NCBI GenBank assembly: GCA_900547225.1
Contig: URFW01000002.1
Coordinates: 124,001 to 188,000, forward strand
Origin: an uncultured Mycoplasmatota bacterium
Lineage (GTDB): Bacteria; Bacillota_I; Bacilli_A; RF39; UBA660
DNA: 64,000 nucleotides
Direction: 5' to 3'
Shown here one piece after another: positions 43,709 to 52,336 of this stretch (the stretch's first letter is position 1; every line of letters begins with the position of its first letter). The notes below the pieces were generated by a model. It ran no database searches. It was not told where the DNA came from and saw only the letters and a program-made list of their open reading frames with translations. The translations under genes and the position numbers were made by a program.

Positions 43709-44152
43709 ATGAAGGTAATAGTTGTTGATTCCAATAAAAAGAAAAAAACAAATGGTAAAGAAATAGAATACAGATTAAATTTATTTTTAGAGTGGTTAAT
43801 ATATATGTTTGGTTATGCAATCGTTTTACTTATAACATCAAATTTGTTTAGACCGTTATACGTAGAAAACTTCTTATATGGTTTTATAGCAGCAGTATTG
43901 ATATACATTTTAAATAAAACTGTAAAACCGTTTTTAGTTACAATTTCTCTGCCACTTATTGGGATGTCACTTGGTTTATTTTACTTTGTGATAAACGTAG
44001 TTATACTTCTTTTAGTAAGTTTAGTTTTAGGTAAACACTTCTACCTAACAGGCTTTTTTTCTCCGTTTATAGTGGCAATATTTATAAGTGTTATGAATGT
44101 TATTATGGAGAATTTAATAATAAAACCATTAATAGAAAGGTGTAAAAGATAA
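43709..44152 (+). CDS. YvlD-type membrane protein (phage holin 4_2 superfamily)
   Basis: A 147-residue membrane protein with four hydrophobic segments (about 28-48, 55-70, 80-112, 118-136). It has the family block ALIYILNKTVKPFLV-like (here AAVLIYILNKTVKPFLVTIS) and LPLIGMSLGLFYF, as in Bacillus YvlD, which also lies upstream of lgt. A basic N-terminal extension of about 20 residues is unusual. TGATATAAT at 43685-43693 is a likely promoter. Function unknown; the holin label is by homology only. Confidence 0.85.
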   Translation: MKVIVVDSNKKKKTNGKEIEYRLNLFLEWLIYMFGYAIVLLITSNLFRPLYVENFLYGFIAAVLIYILNKTVKPFLVTISLPLIGMSLGLFYFVINVVILLLVSLVLGKHFYLTGFFSPFIVAIFISVMNVIMENLIIKPLIERCKR

Positions 44153-44153
44153 T

Positions 44154-44963
44154 ATGAATCCAGTTGCAATTAGTTTAGGACCACTTACAATTACGTGGTA
44201 TTCTATATGTATATTATTAGGAGTTATTTTAGCGGGTATTGTTATTAATAACGAAGCTAAAAGATATAATATTCCAACAAGTTTTGTTACGAATTTAATA
44301 TTTTGGTGCGTGATATTTGGCCTTTTAGGCGCTAGAATATACTACGTATTATTTAATTTAGATTATTACAGCACATCTCCAATAGAAGTAGTTAAGATAT
44401 GGAATGGCGGGCTTGCTATTCATGGAGGAATAATTGCAGGATTAATAACGTTAATCGTATATTGTAAGAAATATGGCGTTGATATTCTAAAGATGATTGA
44501 TATATCAGTTCCGGGTCTTATCTTAGCTCAAGGAATTGGAAGATGGGGTAACTTCTTTAATGGTGAGGCCCATGGTGGTATTGTGTCTCGTGCATTTTTA
44601 GAAAACTTACATTTACCAAAATTTATAATAGATGGAATGCATATAGGTGCACATTACTATCATCCAACGTTTCTTTATGAATCAGTCTTTTGCTTACTAT
44701 GCTTCTTCATATTGTATGGTTTTAGAAGTATGAAAAATACAAAATTAGGAAATACCACAGCGTTGTACCTAATTTTATACGGAACAATAAGGTTCTTTGT
44801 TGAATCTCTTAGAACGGATAGTTTGATGCTAGGCTCAATAAAAATGGCTCAATTAGTTTCTATTTTAATGATAATAGGTGGCATTATTATGTTTATAATA
44901 ACCAAACTTAAATGTAAAAATTATGATGACGTAGGAGCAAAAGAAAATGAAATCAAATGTTAA
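44154..44963 (+). CDS. lgt: Prolipoprotein diacylglyceryl transferase
   Basis: Lgt transfers diacylglycerol from phosphatidylglycerol to the lipobox Cys of pre-lipoproteins in the membrane. The 269-residue product has seven hydrophobic segments, GGLAIHGGIIAGL with the key His, and GRWGNFFNGEAHGG (signature Arg and Asn-Glu). The C-terminal region ends YGTIRFFVESLRTDSL. It begins one base after yvlD and overlaps trxB by 17 bases, so translation is coupled. The lipoprotein signal of yidC in this window would be a substrate. Confidence 0.97.
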   Translation: MNPVAISLGPLTITWYSICILLGVILAGIVINNEAKRYNIPTSFVTNLIFWCVIFGLLGARIYYVLFNLDYYSTSPIEVVKIWNGGLAIHGGIIAGLITLIVYCKKYGVDILKMIDISVPGLILAQGIGRWGNFFNGEAHGGIVSRAFLENLHLPKFIIDGMHIGAHYYHPTFLYESVFCLLCFFILYGFRSMKNTKLGNTTALYLILYGTIRFFVESLRTDSLMLGSIKMAQLVSILMIIGGIIMFIITKLKCKNYDDVGAKENEIKC

Positions 44964-45849
44964 TTATGACGTAATAATAATAGGAGCAGGTCCAGCAGGC
45001 ATGGCTGCTTCTATTTACTTAAAAAGAGCAGGCGTATCACCACTTATTTTAGAAGCTAAGGCACCGGGTGGCACTTTAAATGAAATATATAAATTACAAA
45101 ATTATCCAGGATACACCGAAGAAGATGGGACAACTTTAGCATTTAGAATGTACTCCCAGGTTGAAAAGTTAGAGATTATACTTAAAACAGAAAAGGTAAT
45201 TAATATAGAAAAAGATGAAAATTTATACAAAGTAATATGTGAAAATAACAATTATTATGCAAAATATATATTAATTGCATCTGGTAAAACTCCTAGAAAA
45301 TTATTATGTAAGAATTCAGACAAGTACGAAGGAAAAGGTATATCATACTGCACCATATGTGATGGAGCCTTATATAAGAATAAAACTGTAATAGTTTTAG
45401 GTGGAGGCAATACTGCTATGGAGTCCGCTAAATATATGAGTAATATTGCAAATAAGATATACATAGTTAATAGATCACCTTTAAGAGCAGATTTAAAAGA
45501 ACAAGAAATAATTAAAGATGAAAAAGTAGAAGTTATATTAAATGCCACCATAAAAGAGGTAATAGGTGATGAAAATCATATTACAGAAGTTATTTTAAAT
45601 GATGATAGAAAAATAAAGGCTGATGCTATATTTGTATGCATAGGAAAAGAATTATCTAGCGCATATTATCAAAACTTAAATATTAAAACAGATAATTTAG
45701 GAATAATAGTGGATAAAGATATGAAAACAAGTAATTCATCTATTTATGCGGCAGGAGATGTTATAAGTAAAAGTTTATATCAAGTTGTAACAGCAACTGG
45801 TGAAGGTGCACTTGCAGCAAGTTCTATAATTAAGAGTTTAAAAAAATAA
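44947..45849 (+). CDS. trxB: Thioredoxin-disulfide reductase (NAD(P)H/FAD)
   Basis: A 300-residue flavoprotein reductase. It has the FAD-binding GAGPAGMAASIYLKRAG, the redox pair in YCTICDGALYKNK (CxxC), the NAD(P)H fold VIVLGGGNTAMESAKY, and C-terminal AAGDVISKSLYQVVTATGEG. Short, two-domain TrxB type. The order lgt-trxB-whiA is found in many Firmicutes. Translation overlaps lgt. Ferredoxin-type variants cannot be excluded. Confidence 0.93.
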   Translation: MKSNVNYDVIIIGAGPAGMAASIYLKRAGVSPLILEAKAPGGTLNEIYKLQNYPGYTEEDGTTLAFRMYSQVEKLEIILKTEKVINIEKDENLYKVICENNNYYAKYILIASGKTPRKLLCKNSDKYEGKGISYCTICDGALYKNKTVIVLGGGNTAMESAKYMSNIANKIYIVNRSPLRADLKEQEIIKDEKVEVILNATIKEVIGDENHITEVILNDDRKIKADAIFVCIGKELSSAYYQNLNIKTDNLGIIVDKDMKTSNSSIYAAGDVISKSLYQVVTATGEGALAASSIIKSLKK

Positions 45850-45880
45850 AAGTCTAATATGTGAAAATTGGACTTTTTTA
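45848..45880 (+). terminator. Terminator after trxB
   Basis: aaaagtcta (45848-45856) / tggactttt (45869-45877) with one G-T pair and further T. Confidence 0.85.
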
Positions 45881-45912
45881 TATAAATAAATTATTAAAAA
45901 CTCCTGGATATG

Positions 45913-45941
45913 TTGAAAAAGAAATCTTTATCTGATATAAT
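45913..45941 (+). promoter_or_regulatory. Promoter of whiA
   Basis: TTGAAA (45913-45918), 17-base spacer, TATAAT (45936-45941) with extended TG; 25 bases before the whiA ATG. Confidence 0.85.
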
Positions 45942-45966
45942 CATACTAGTTAAGGATGGTGGTAAG

Positions 45967-46899
45967 ATGACATTCTCAAGTAAAATAAAAAAAGAAATAA
46001 GTACAACAGAATGTACTAGGGCTGAGTATTTGTCAGAGTTATCTGGTATCATTAGAACTAGTGCAGAAATCAAAATATATAACATAAAGATACAAACAGA
46101 AAACAAATTTGTTGCAAACCGTATTTTTGGACTTTTTAAAATCTTATATGATATTAATCTTAATATATCTCTAAGAAAAAATTATAACTTTAAGAAAAAC
46201 GAAATTTATGTTCTTGAACTTAAAAAAGACACATTAAAAGTGCTTAGAGATTTAGGAATAGTAAGTGAAAAAAATGAGCTTCTTAGAATACCTAGCGAGT
46301 CTTTATTATCAGATGAAGAATTAAGAAGGGCATATTTAAGGGGAGTATTTTTAGTATCAGGAAGTTTAAATGATCCAAAAACTTCAAGATATCATTTGGA
46401 ATTTTTAATAAATGATACAGAGTATGCTAACTTTTTAAATAAACTTTTAAATGACAACAATTTAAATAGTAAGATACTTCATCGTAAAAAAGGTTATATG
46501 ATATACATAAAAGAAGCTGAAAAAATAAGTGATTTTCTAAGACTTATAAGAGCATATAACGGAGTTATGTACTATGAAGAAATAAGGGTATACCGTGAAA
46601 AGATAAATATGACTAACCGTCTTAATAATTGTGAGCAAGCAAACGTAGAAAAGATGGTTGCAACGTCAAATAAACTTATTAAAGATATAAATTATATAAA
46701 AGAAAAAGATATGTTTGACTTACTTGATGACAAAATAAAGGAAAGTGCTGAGTATAGAATTAGATATCCAGAAACATCTCTTTTGGAATTAAGCAAAATA
46801 ATAACTTTAGAAACAAATTCTAACGTAAGTAAATCTTGTTTAAATCATAGATTTAGAAAGATAAAAGAATTTGCAGAAAAGATACGTAATCAAAATTAA
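45967..46899 (+). CDS. whiA: DNA-binding protein WhiA
   Basis: WhiA is a homing-endonuclease-like DNA-binding protein involved in cell division and, in actinobacteria, sporulation. The 310-residue product begins MTFSSKIKKEISTTEC and has the LAGLIDADG-derived part (ELRRAYLRGVFLVSGSLNDP, YHLEFLI). The C-terminal HTH is SLLELSKIITLETNSNVSKS then CLNHRFRKI. The start follows aaggatgg; the upstream in-frame extension includes the promoter and is not coding. Confidence 0.96.
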   Translation: MTFSSKIKKEISTTECTRAEYLSELSGIIRTSAEIKIYNIKIQTENKFVANRIFGLFKILYDINLNISLRKNYNFKKNEIYVLELKKDTLKVLRDLGIVSEKNELLRIPSESLLSDEELRRAYLRGVFLVSGSLNDPKTSRYHLEFLINDTEYANFLNKLLNDNNLNSKILHRKKGYMIYIKEAEKISDFLRLIRAYNGVMYYEEIRVYREKINMTNRLNNCEQANVEKMVATSNKLIKDINYIKEKDMFDLLDDKIKESAEYRIRYPETSLLELSKIITLETNSNVSKSCLNHRFRKIKEFAEKIRNQN

Positions 46900-46984
46900 A
46901 TATAAATAACCCTTTAAAAAATATCATTTATTTGATAGAATGGTATTGTTAAAGATAATAAAAAATAAGAAAGAAGTGAGGCAA

Positions 46985-47782
46985 GTGGGAAGAGTAATAG
47001 CATTAGTAAATCAAAAAGGTGGTGTAGGTAAAACCACTACAAGTATTAATTTAGCAGCTTCACTAGGGGTTCAGAATAAAAAAGTATTACTTATTGACTT
47101 AGATCCACAAGGAAACGCATCAACTGGTGTTGGTATAAATAAAGGTGATGTTGATAAGAGTATATATGATTTATTATTAGGTAGATGTACTACCAATCAA
47201 GCAATTATTAAAACAAATTTTAAGAATTTAAGCATAATACCCGCAACAATTAATTTGGCAGGTGCAGATATTGAATTAATTGAAAAGGCAAAGCAAGATC
47301 CATCGTTTCAAAAGAACATGCAGCTTCGTCTAGCACTTGATCCAATAAGAAATTTATATGATTTTATTATAATTGATTGTCCTCCATCTTTAGGTCTTTT
47401 AACAACAAATGCACTTACGGCATCAAACTCAGTATTAATTCCTGTTCAATGTGAGTTTTTTGCATTAGAAGGAATTATGCAATTATTAAATTCAATAATG
47501 CTTGCACAAAAGAAGTTAAATCCAGGACTAGAAATAGAAGGGGTACTTTTAACAATGCTTGATTCTAGAACTAACTTAGGATTAGAAGTAGTAGAGGAAA
47601 TAAGAGGTTTCTTTAAGGAAAGAGTATATAATACTTTAATTCCTAGATTAATAAGATTGACTGAGGCACCATCACATGGAAAACCTATTGTTGCATATGA
47701 TCCAATGAGTCGTGGTACCGAAGCATACCTTAATTTAGCAAAGGAGGTAATCGAACAAGATGAAAGAAGAAACAAACAGTAA
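46985..47782 (+). CDS. parA: Chromosome partitioning ATPase ParA (Soj)
   Basis: ParA is a DNA-binding ATPase that works with ParB to separate origins; in Bacillus it also modulates DnaA. The 265-residue product has the deviant Walker A KGGVGKTTTS in VNQKGGVGKTTTSINLA, DLDPQGNASTG, and DCPPSLGLLTTNAL (Walker B). Start GTG 46985 (GRVIALVNQKGG) is preferred, as the family usually begins there; the open frame further up is not convincing. It overlaps parB by 23 bases. Confidence 0.95.
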   Translation: MGRVIALVNQKGGVGKTTTSINLAASLGVQNKKVLLIDLDPQGNASTGVGINKGDVDKSIYDLLLGRCTTNQAIIKTNFKNLSIIPATINLAGADIELIEKAKQDPSFQKNMQLRLALDPIRNLYDFIIIDCPPSLGLLTTNALTASNSVLIPVQCEFFALEGIMQLLNSIMLAQKKLNPGLEIEGVLLTMLDSRTNLGLEVVEEIRGFFKERVYNTLIPRLIRLTEAPSHGKPIVAYDPMSRGTEAYLNLAKEVIEQDERRNKQ

Positions 47783-48650
47783 AAGAAGAGCACTTGGAAT
47801 GGGGCTAGAGCAATTATTTAACTCAGAAATGCTTGATTTTGACCAAGTGGAAGAAAAAATAGTAGAGGAGACTCCAAAAGATGAGATAGTAGAAATACCT
47901 ATTAGTGAGCTTATGAGTAACCCTTATCAGCCAAGAAAGATTTTTGATGAGGAATCCTTAAAAGAACTTGCTGAATCAATAAAAGAACATGGTGTATTTC
48001 AACCTATTATAGTTAAAAAATCAGTTAAAGGATATAACATAATTGCAGGTGAAAGAAGAACTAAAGCATCAGAACTTGCTGGTTTAAAAACTGTGCCTGC
48101 AATAGTAAGAGATTTTTCTGATGAAGAAATGATGCAAGTTGCATTACTAGAAAACTTACAAAGAGAAGATTTATCTGCAATAGAAGAAGCTAAAGCATAT
48201 AAATCAATAATAGAATCACTTAGATTAACTCAAGATGAACTAGCTAAAAGGCTTGGTAAATCAAGAAGTCATATAACTAACATGCTTGGATTACTTAGGT
48301 TACCTTTAAGTGTTCAAGATATGGTTTTATATGGAAAAATTTCAATGGGACACGCAAGGGTGTTAAGTAAATTAGAAAATAGTGAACAAATAGAAGATCT
48401 TGCAAACAAAGTTATAAGTGAAAACCTAAGTGTAAGAGATTTAGAAGTTTTAACAAATGAAAGCTCATATGTAAGATCTGCTCCATCATCAAAACCTAGA
48501 AAATCTAAAGAATACAAATACGTAGAAGATGCAATGAAGGAAAAACTTGGAACTAAAGTAGCAATATCAGGAAACAAAATAAAGATTTCATTTGTTACCA
48601 AAGAAGATTTAAATCGTATATTAGAAATCTTAAACATAGAAGTAGAATAG
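47760..48650 (+). CDS. parB: Chromosome partitioning protein ParB (Spo0J)
   Basis: ParB binds parS sites, spreads as a CTP-dependent clamp and loads condensin. The 296-residue product shows the N-terminal RRALGMGLEQLF (ParA-contact region). The CTPase motifs follow: NPYQPRKIFDEESLKELAES, IIAGERRTKASELAGL and ALLENLQREDLSAIEEAKAY. The HTH LTQDELAKRLGKSRSHITNM comes next, then a C-terminal dimer domain. Ribosome site aaggaggta is within parA. I did not find a parS-like 16-mer in the parts inspected. Confidence 0.96.
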   Translation: MKEETNSKRRALGMGLEQLFNSEMLDFDQVEEKIVEETPKDEIVEIPISELMSNPYQPRKIFDEESLKELAESIKEHGVFQPIIVKKSVKGYNIIAGERRTKASELAGLKTVPAIVRDFSDEEMMQVALLENLQREDLSAIEEAKAYKSIIESLRLTQDELAKRLGKSRSHITNMLGLLRLPLSVQDMVLYGKISMGHARVLSKLENSEQIEDLANKVISENLSVRDLEVLTNESSYVRSAPSSKPRKSKEYKYVEDAMKEKLGTKVAISGNKIKISFVTKEDLNRILEILNIEVE

Positions 48651-48660
48651 GAGAACAATT

Positions 48661-49470
48661 ATGAAAATCTTTGGATTAACAATCGCAAAAGAAATATATA
48701 TGACAGTAATTATAATAGTAGTAGCATTCTTTTTGGAGAAAGTCTTAAAAATGATGGTAAAAAAGACCTTTAATCCATCTAAAAAACATAAAAAATTTGA
48801 CTCAAGAAGGGTAAGTACTATAAGAAGTTTGCTTTGCAGTATAATTAAGTATGCTATTTGGATATTTGCAGTACTTTCTTTATTAAGTGTTTACGGAGTA
48901 AATACAGCAGCCTTAGTAACAGGACTTGGAGTTGCAAGTTTAGTTATTGGTTTAGCATTTCAAGATATCTTAAAGGATGTTTTAGCAGGAACTTCAATTC
49001 TTTTTGAAAACTGGTACGCAGTAGGAGATTTAGTTAAGATAGATTCATTTACTGGAACAGTATTATCAGTGGGACTTAAGTCTACTAGAATACAAGCTTA
49101 TAGTGGTGAAATAAAAATAATACCAAACAGAAACATAAATGAAGTAATTAATTATAGTTTGGATAAAACACTTGCAGTAGTTGACTTATCAGTATCTTAT
49201 GAGTCTAATTTAGAGAAAGTAGAGAAGATACTTAAACTTACATGTGCTAATATGAAAGAGAAAATGCCTTTATTAACAGAAGAACCTGAAGTTTTGGGTG
49301 TTGAAAATTTAGGTAATTCATCAGTCATATTTAGAATAGTAGGTAAATGTAAGCCAACAAAGCATTTTCTTGTTCAAAGACAAATGAGAAAAGAACTTAA
49401 AAATGCTATGGATAAAAACGGAATAAAAATACCATATCCACAAATAGAGGTTCATCATAATGAAAAATAA
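48661..49470 (+). CDS. mscS: Small-conductance mechanosensitive channel (MscS family)
   Basis: The 269-residue protein opens under membrane tension to release solutes. Two or three membrane segments lead to the pore helix ALVTGLGVASLVIGLAFQDI. The MscS beta domain follows, with GDLVKIDSFTGTVLSVGLKS and IIPNRNINEVINY. Short form, as usual in Firmicutes. It is 10 bases after parB, in the position often held by a YyaG-like MscS, and overlaps the DUF951 gene by 11 bases. Confidence 0.94.
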   Translation: MKIFGLTIAKEIYMTVIIIVVAFFLEKVLKMMVKKTFNPSKKHKKFDSRRVSTIRSLLCSIIKYAIWIFAVLSLLSVYGVNTAALVTGLGVASLVIGLAFQDILKDVLAGTSILFENWYAVGDLVKIDSFTGTVLSVGLKSTRIQAYSGEIKIIPNRNINEVINYSLDKTLAVVDLSVSYESNLEKVEKILKLTCANMKEKMPLLTEEPEVLGVENLGNSSVIFRIVGKCKPTKHFLVQRQMRKELKNAMDKNGIKIPYPQIEVHHNEK

Positions 49471-49654
49471 TTATGGATTAAACAGTATAGTTCAAATGAA
49501 AAAGATGCATCCTTGCGGTTGTGATACGTTTAAGGTAATAAGAGTTGGTGTTGATATAAAAATAGAATGCACTAACTGTGGGAGAACAATAATGCTACCA
49601 AGAGTAGAATTTAATAAAAAGATTAAAAAGGTAATAACGGAGGCGATAGAATGA
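49460..49654 (+). CDS. DUF951 small zinc-ribbon-like protein
   Basis: A 64-residue protein with HPCGCDTFKVIRVGVDIKIE followed by CTNCGRTIMLPR: two Cys pairs that form a probable zinc ribbon. The pattern matches DUF951 (YyaB-like), which often lies between mscS and ychF near the origin. Function unknown. It overlaps mscS (11 bases) and the following transporter (ATGA), so all three are translationally coupled. Confidence 0.88.
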   Translation: MKNNYGLNSIVQMKKMHPCGCDTFKVIRVGVDIKIECTNCGRTIMLPRVEFNKKIKKVITEAIE

Positions 49655-51192
49655 TAAATCCTAAGAAATTAAAAAGATCATCTCATCCAGTAATGTTCTT
49701 TATTTATATGTCACTATTAGTTATCATTATAAGTGCTATTGCAAGTGCTTTAAACTTTCAGGTAACATATGATCAATTAACAACAATAGCAGGAGAAGTT
49801 GAATCTAAAACAGCGGCGGTAAATTCGCTACTTAGCCTAGATGGAATAAAGTTTATTATGACATCTGCTTATGATAATTTAATTAACTTCGTTCCGTTTG
49901 GTTCAATGTTAATAGCATCAATAGCTTTTGGTATAGCACTTAAGTCTGGTTTTTTAAAGACTTTATGCAATAAAATAAGTAAGAAATTTCCAAAGTTTTT
50001 GATTATATTCATATTCTCATTGATTTGTATATTAGCGAGTGTTGATAGTAATTTTGGATACGTTTTATTACTTCCATTTGGAGCAGTTCTATTTATGTCT
50101 ATGAATAGAAATCCAATAGGAGGTCTTGCTCTTTCATTTGCATCAATAGCCGCAGGCCATGGAGCAGGTTTATTTATAACGGCACTTGATTATAACTTAA
50201 CCAGTTATACTGAAGCATCTGCAAAATTGATGGATACAGAGTATAGCGTATTACAAAGTAGTAACCTAATATTTATAATAGTTGCAGCGTTATTTATTGC
50301 AGCAATATGTACGTTTATAACAGAAAAGATAGTATCTAGAAAGCTAGGAAGAAATCAAATAGAAGAAGACGAGGAATTAGTACTTGAAGATACAAAAGAA
50401 AAGAAAGGCCTTCTAGCAGCCTTAGTAGCTACCATAGTATGCTTAATTCCTATTATATTAATGTTAATACCAGTAAGTGGTAATAGTTTCTTAGGTTTAT
50501 TATTAGATAAATCACAAGATGTATATTCCAAGATGTTATTTTCATCAGATGCACTTTTGATGACTAACATGGTAGGTATAATTTCATTTTTATTTGCACT
50601 TCAAGGATTTGTTTTTGGTGTTGTAACAGGCACAATAAGAAAAATCAGAGATATGGTTAATTTCTCTACTGATTATTTAAAAACAGTAGGGGGAATATTC
50701 GTATTAATATTCTTTGCAGCACAATTAAATGCATTTGTTACAGAATCAAATATTGGTGTTGTTGTAACAGGTTGGTTATCTAACCTTATTGCAACATCTA
50801 ACTTCTCATTTATACCACTTGTACTTTTAATATTTGTATTTGCTGGTGTATCTAACATATTATTACCTGGTTCAATAGCTAAATGGTCTATTTTAGCTCC
50901 TAACATAATGCCAACTGTTATGAAGGCTAATATATCACCAGAGTTTGCTCAATTAGTATTTAGAGCGGGTGAATCAGTAACAAACGTAATAACTCCATTA
51001 TTTACTTATTTTGTAATATTTATTGGATTTATTGAAGTATTTACTAAAAATAAGAATGAATTTAGTATAAAAGGATGTTATAGAGCAGTACTTCCTTATT
51101 TCTTAGGAATAGGATTGATATGGTTGATTATGATTATATGTTGGTATGTAATAGGATTACCAATAGGCCCTGGAGTATATCCTGGATTATAA
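49651..51192 (+). CDS. AbgT-family transporter
   Basis: A 513-residue membrane protein with about 12 hydrophobic segments. The N-terminal part, LLSLDGIKFIMTSAYDNLIN then FVPFGSMLIASIAFGIALKS, is the AbgT pattern (p-aminobenzoyl-glutamate uptake or antimetabolite export). C-terminal blocks VVVTGWLSNLIATSNFSFIP and FRAGESVTNVITPLFTYFV agree. Substrate here is unknown. It overlaps DUF951 by 4 bases and is not usually in this position, so it is probably acquired. Confidence 0.8.
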   Translation: MINPKKLKRSSHPVMFFIYMSLLVIIISAIASALNFQVTYDQLTTIAGEVESKTAAVNSLLSLDGIKFIMTSAYDNLINFVPFGSMLIASIAFGIALKSGFLKTLCNKISKKFPKFLIIFIFSLICILASVDSNFGYVLLLPFGAVLFMSMNRNPIGGLALSFASIAAGHGAGLFITALDYNLTSYTEASAKLMDTEYSVLQSSNLIFIIVAALFIAAICTFITEKIVSRKLGRNQIEEDEELVLEDTKEKKGLLAALVATIVCLIPIILMLIPVSGNSFLGLLLDKSQDVYSKMLFSSDALLMTNMVGIISFLFALQGFVFGVVTGTIRKIRDMVNFSTDYLKTVGGIFVLIFFAAQLNAFVTESNIGVVVTGWLSNLIATSNFSFIPLVLLIFVFAGVSNILLPGSIAKWSILAPNIMPTVMKANISPEFAQLVFRAGESVTNVITPLFTYFVIFIGFIEVFTKNKNEFSIKGCYRAVLPYFLGIGLIWLIMIICWYVIGLPIGPGVYPGL

Positions 51193-51220
51193 AGTAAAGA
51201 TTTTAACTCTTTACTTTTTT
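51191..51220 (+). terminator. Terminator of the parA-AbgT operon
   Basis: aaagtaaaga (51191-51200) / tctttacttt (51208-51217) then T. Confidence 0.87.
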
Positions 51221-51294
51221 CTTTACATAGAAAACTTATTTTATTTTAATAAATGGTTAAATTATATATAATTAAAAGTGGGAAGGTGCATATT

Positions 51295-52257
51295 ATGAAT
51301 AATAGTAGTTACAATTTTGATAATGCAAAAAAAGAAAATAATCCTTCGGAATTTAAAAGACAGGTTATAAGTTATGCGTTAGAAGAGTTAAAAAATAAAT
51401 ATTTAATAAACGATGATGAAGCAAAGAAACTGCAAGAATTATACGAAAAAGATAGTAGAGATATAAAAGAAATATTTTATGAAATAAAAGCTTTAAATAG
51501 AGAAGAAATAGAAAAGAAATTAACTAAAGATAAGCTCCAAAAGGCACCACAAGAAAACAAAATATCAATTGATAACGTAGATGATTTTCAAAATCAAATG
51601 AAAACTAAAAATTTAATAAAAATTCACTACCCATATCCATCAGATGAAGTTAAAGTTGTAGAAAATTATTCTGGAAAAAGTGCAAAAGAACTTTTTGAAG
51701 CTGCTAAAGATAAAGATGGACTAGTAAGCGTAGATGGATTTGTAAGTTCGGTAGATGTTTCAAAAGATTATATAGAGCCTGATAGAATAGAAGTTAAGCT
51801 TCATAATGTAACTGATATTGCAAGAAAAGGAGAGTTTTCTAAATTAACATATAAAGAAAAAGAATGTGTTATTGGACTTGTTAGCTCTATTATAAATGAA
51901 CTTGCAAAACAAGGTAATGTTTCAAAAGAAGAACTAAGTAAGATGCCGGTTGATAGATTAGTTATTATGCTTAATAAAAATATATTTATATCTCCAGAAG
52001 AAAACATTGTTATTTTATGTACAGAAAATGAGCCTACTAAAGATGAAATAATGGCTGTTACTAAGAATTCTGATGGAAAATATGAACTTGAAAATTTAAA
52101 AATAGATAATAAAGAAAAAGAAATAGGTGGTCAAGCGGGTGATGATGTTCAAAAAGAAAACGATGATAAAGAAAATGAAAGCAAATTAGAGAACGAAAAA
52201 GAAAAGGGCGCATCAATGAGAAAAAAAGCTCCTTGGGAAAGAAGAATGGCCTCATAA
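51295..52257 (+). CDS. Hypothetical cytoplasmic protein with acidic tail, 320 residues
   Basis: No family recognised. The N-terminal 60 residues look helical (FKRQVISYALEELKNKYLIN DDEAKKLQELYEK, split here). A middle region of about 140 residues has VSVDGFVSSVDVSKDYIEPD and YKEKECVIGLVSSIINELAK. The last 70 residues are charged and disordered, ending MRKKAPWERRMAS. There is no signal peptide. ATG 51295 follows gggaaggtg. Single-gene unit between two terminators, just before ychF. Confidence 0.65.
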   Translation: MNNSSYNFDNAKKENNPSEFKRQVISYALEELKNKYLINDDEAKKLQELYEKDSRDIKEIFYEIKALNREEIEKKLTKDKLQKAPQENKISIDNVDDFQNQMKTKNLIKIHYPYPSDEVKVVENYSGKSAKELFEAAKDKDGLVSVDGFVSSVDVSKDYIEPDRIEVKLHNVTDIARKGEFSKLTYKEKECVIGLVSSIINELAKQGNVSKEELSKMPVDRLVIMLNKNIFISPEENIVILCTENEPTKDEIMAVTKNSDGKYELENLKIDNKEKEIGGQAGDDVQKENDDKENESKLENEKEKGASMRKKAPWERRMAS

Positions 52258-52282
52258 ATGGTAATTTAATTACCATTTTTTT
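52256..52282 (+). terminator. Terminator before ychF
   Basis: aaatggtaa (52256-52264) / ttaccattt (52270-52278) with T-run. TTGTTA (52284-52289) and TATAAT (52307-52312), spaced by 17, then form the ychF promoter. Confidence 0.87.
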
Positions 52283-52336
52283 ATTGTTATATTATCTTTA
52301 AGATGTTATAATACAAAGTACAAAGGATGTGATTTT

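Noticed and set aside
47446..47793. 115-codon frame opposite parA
   Set aside because: Shadow of parA; no start signals.
46900..48700. parS site near parAB
   Set aside because: No TGTTTCACGTGAAACA-like 16-mer was seen in the parts I inspected.
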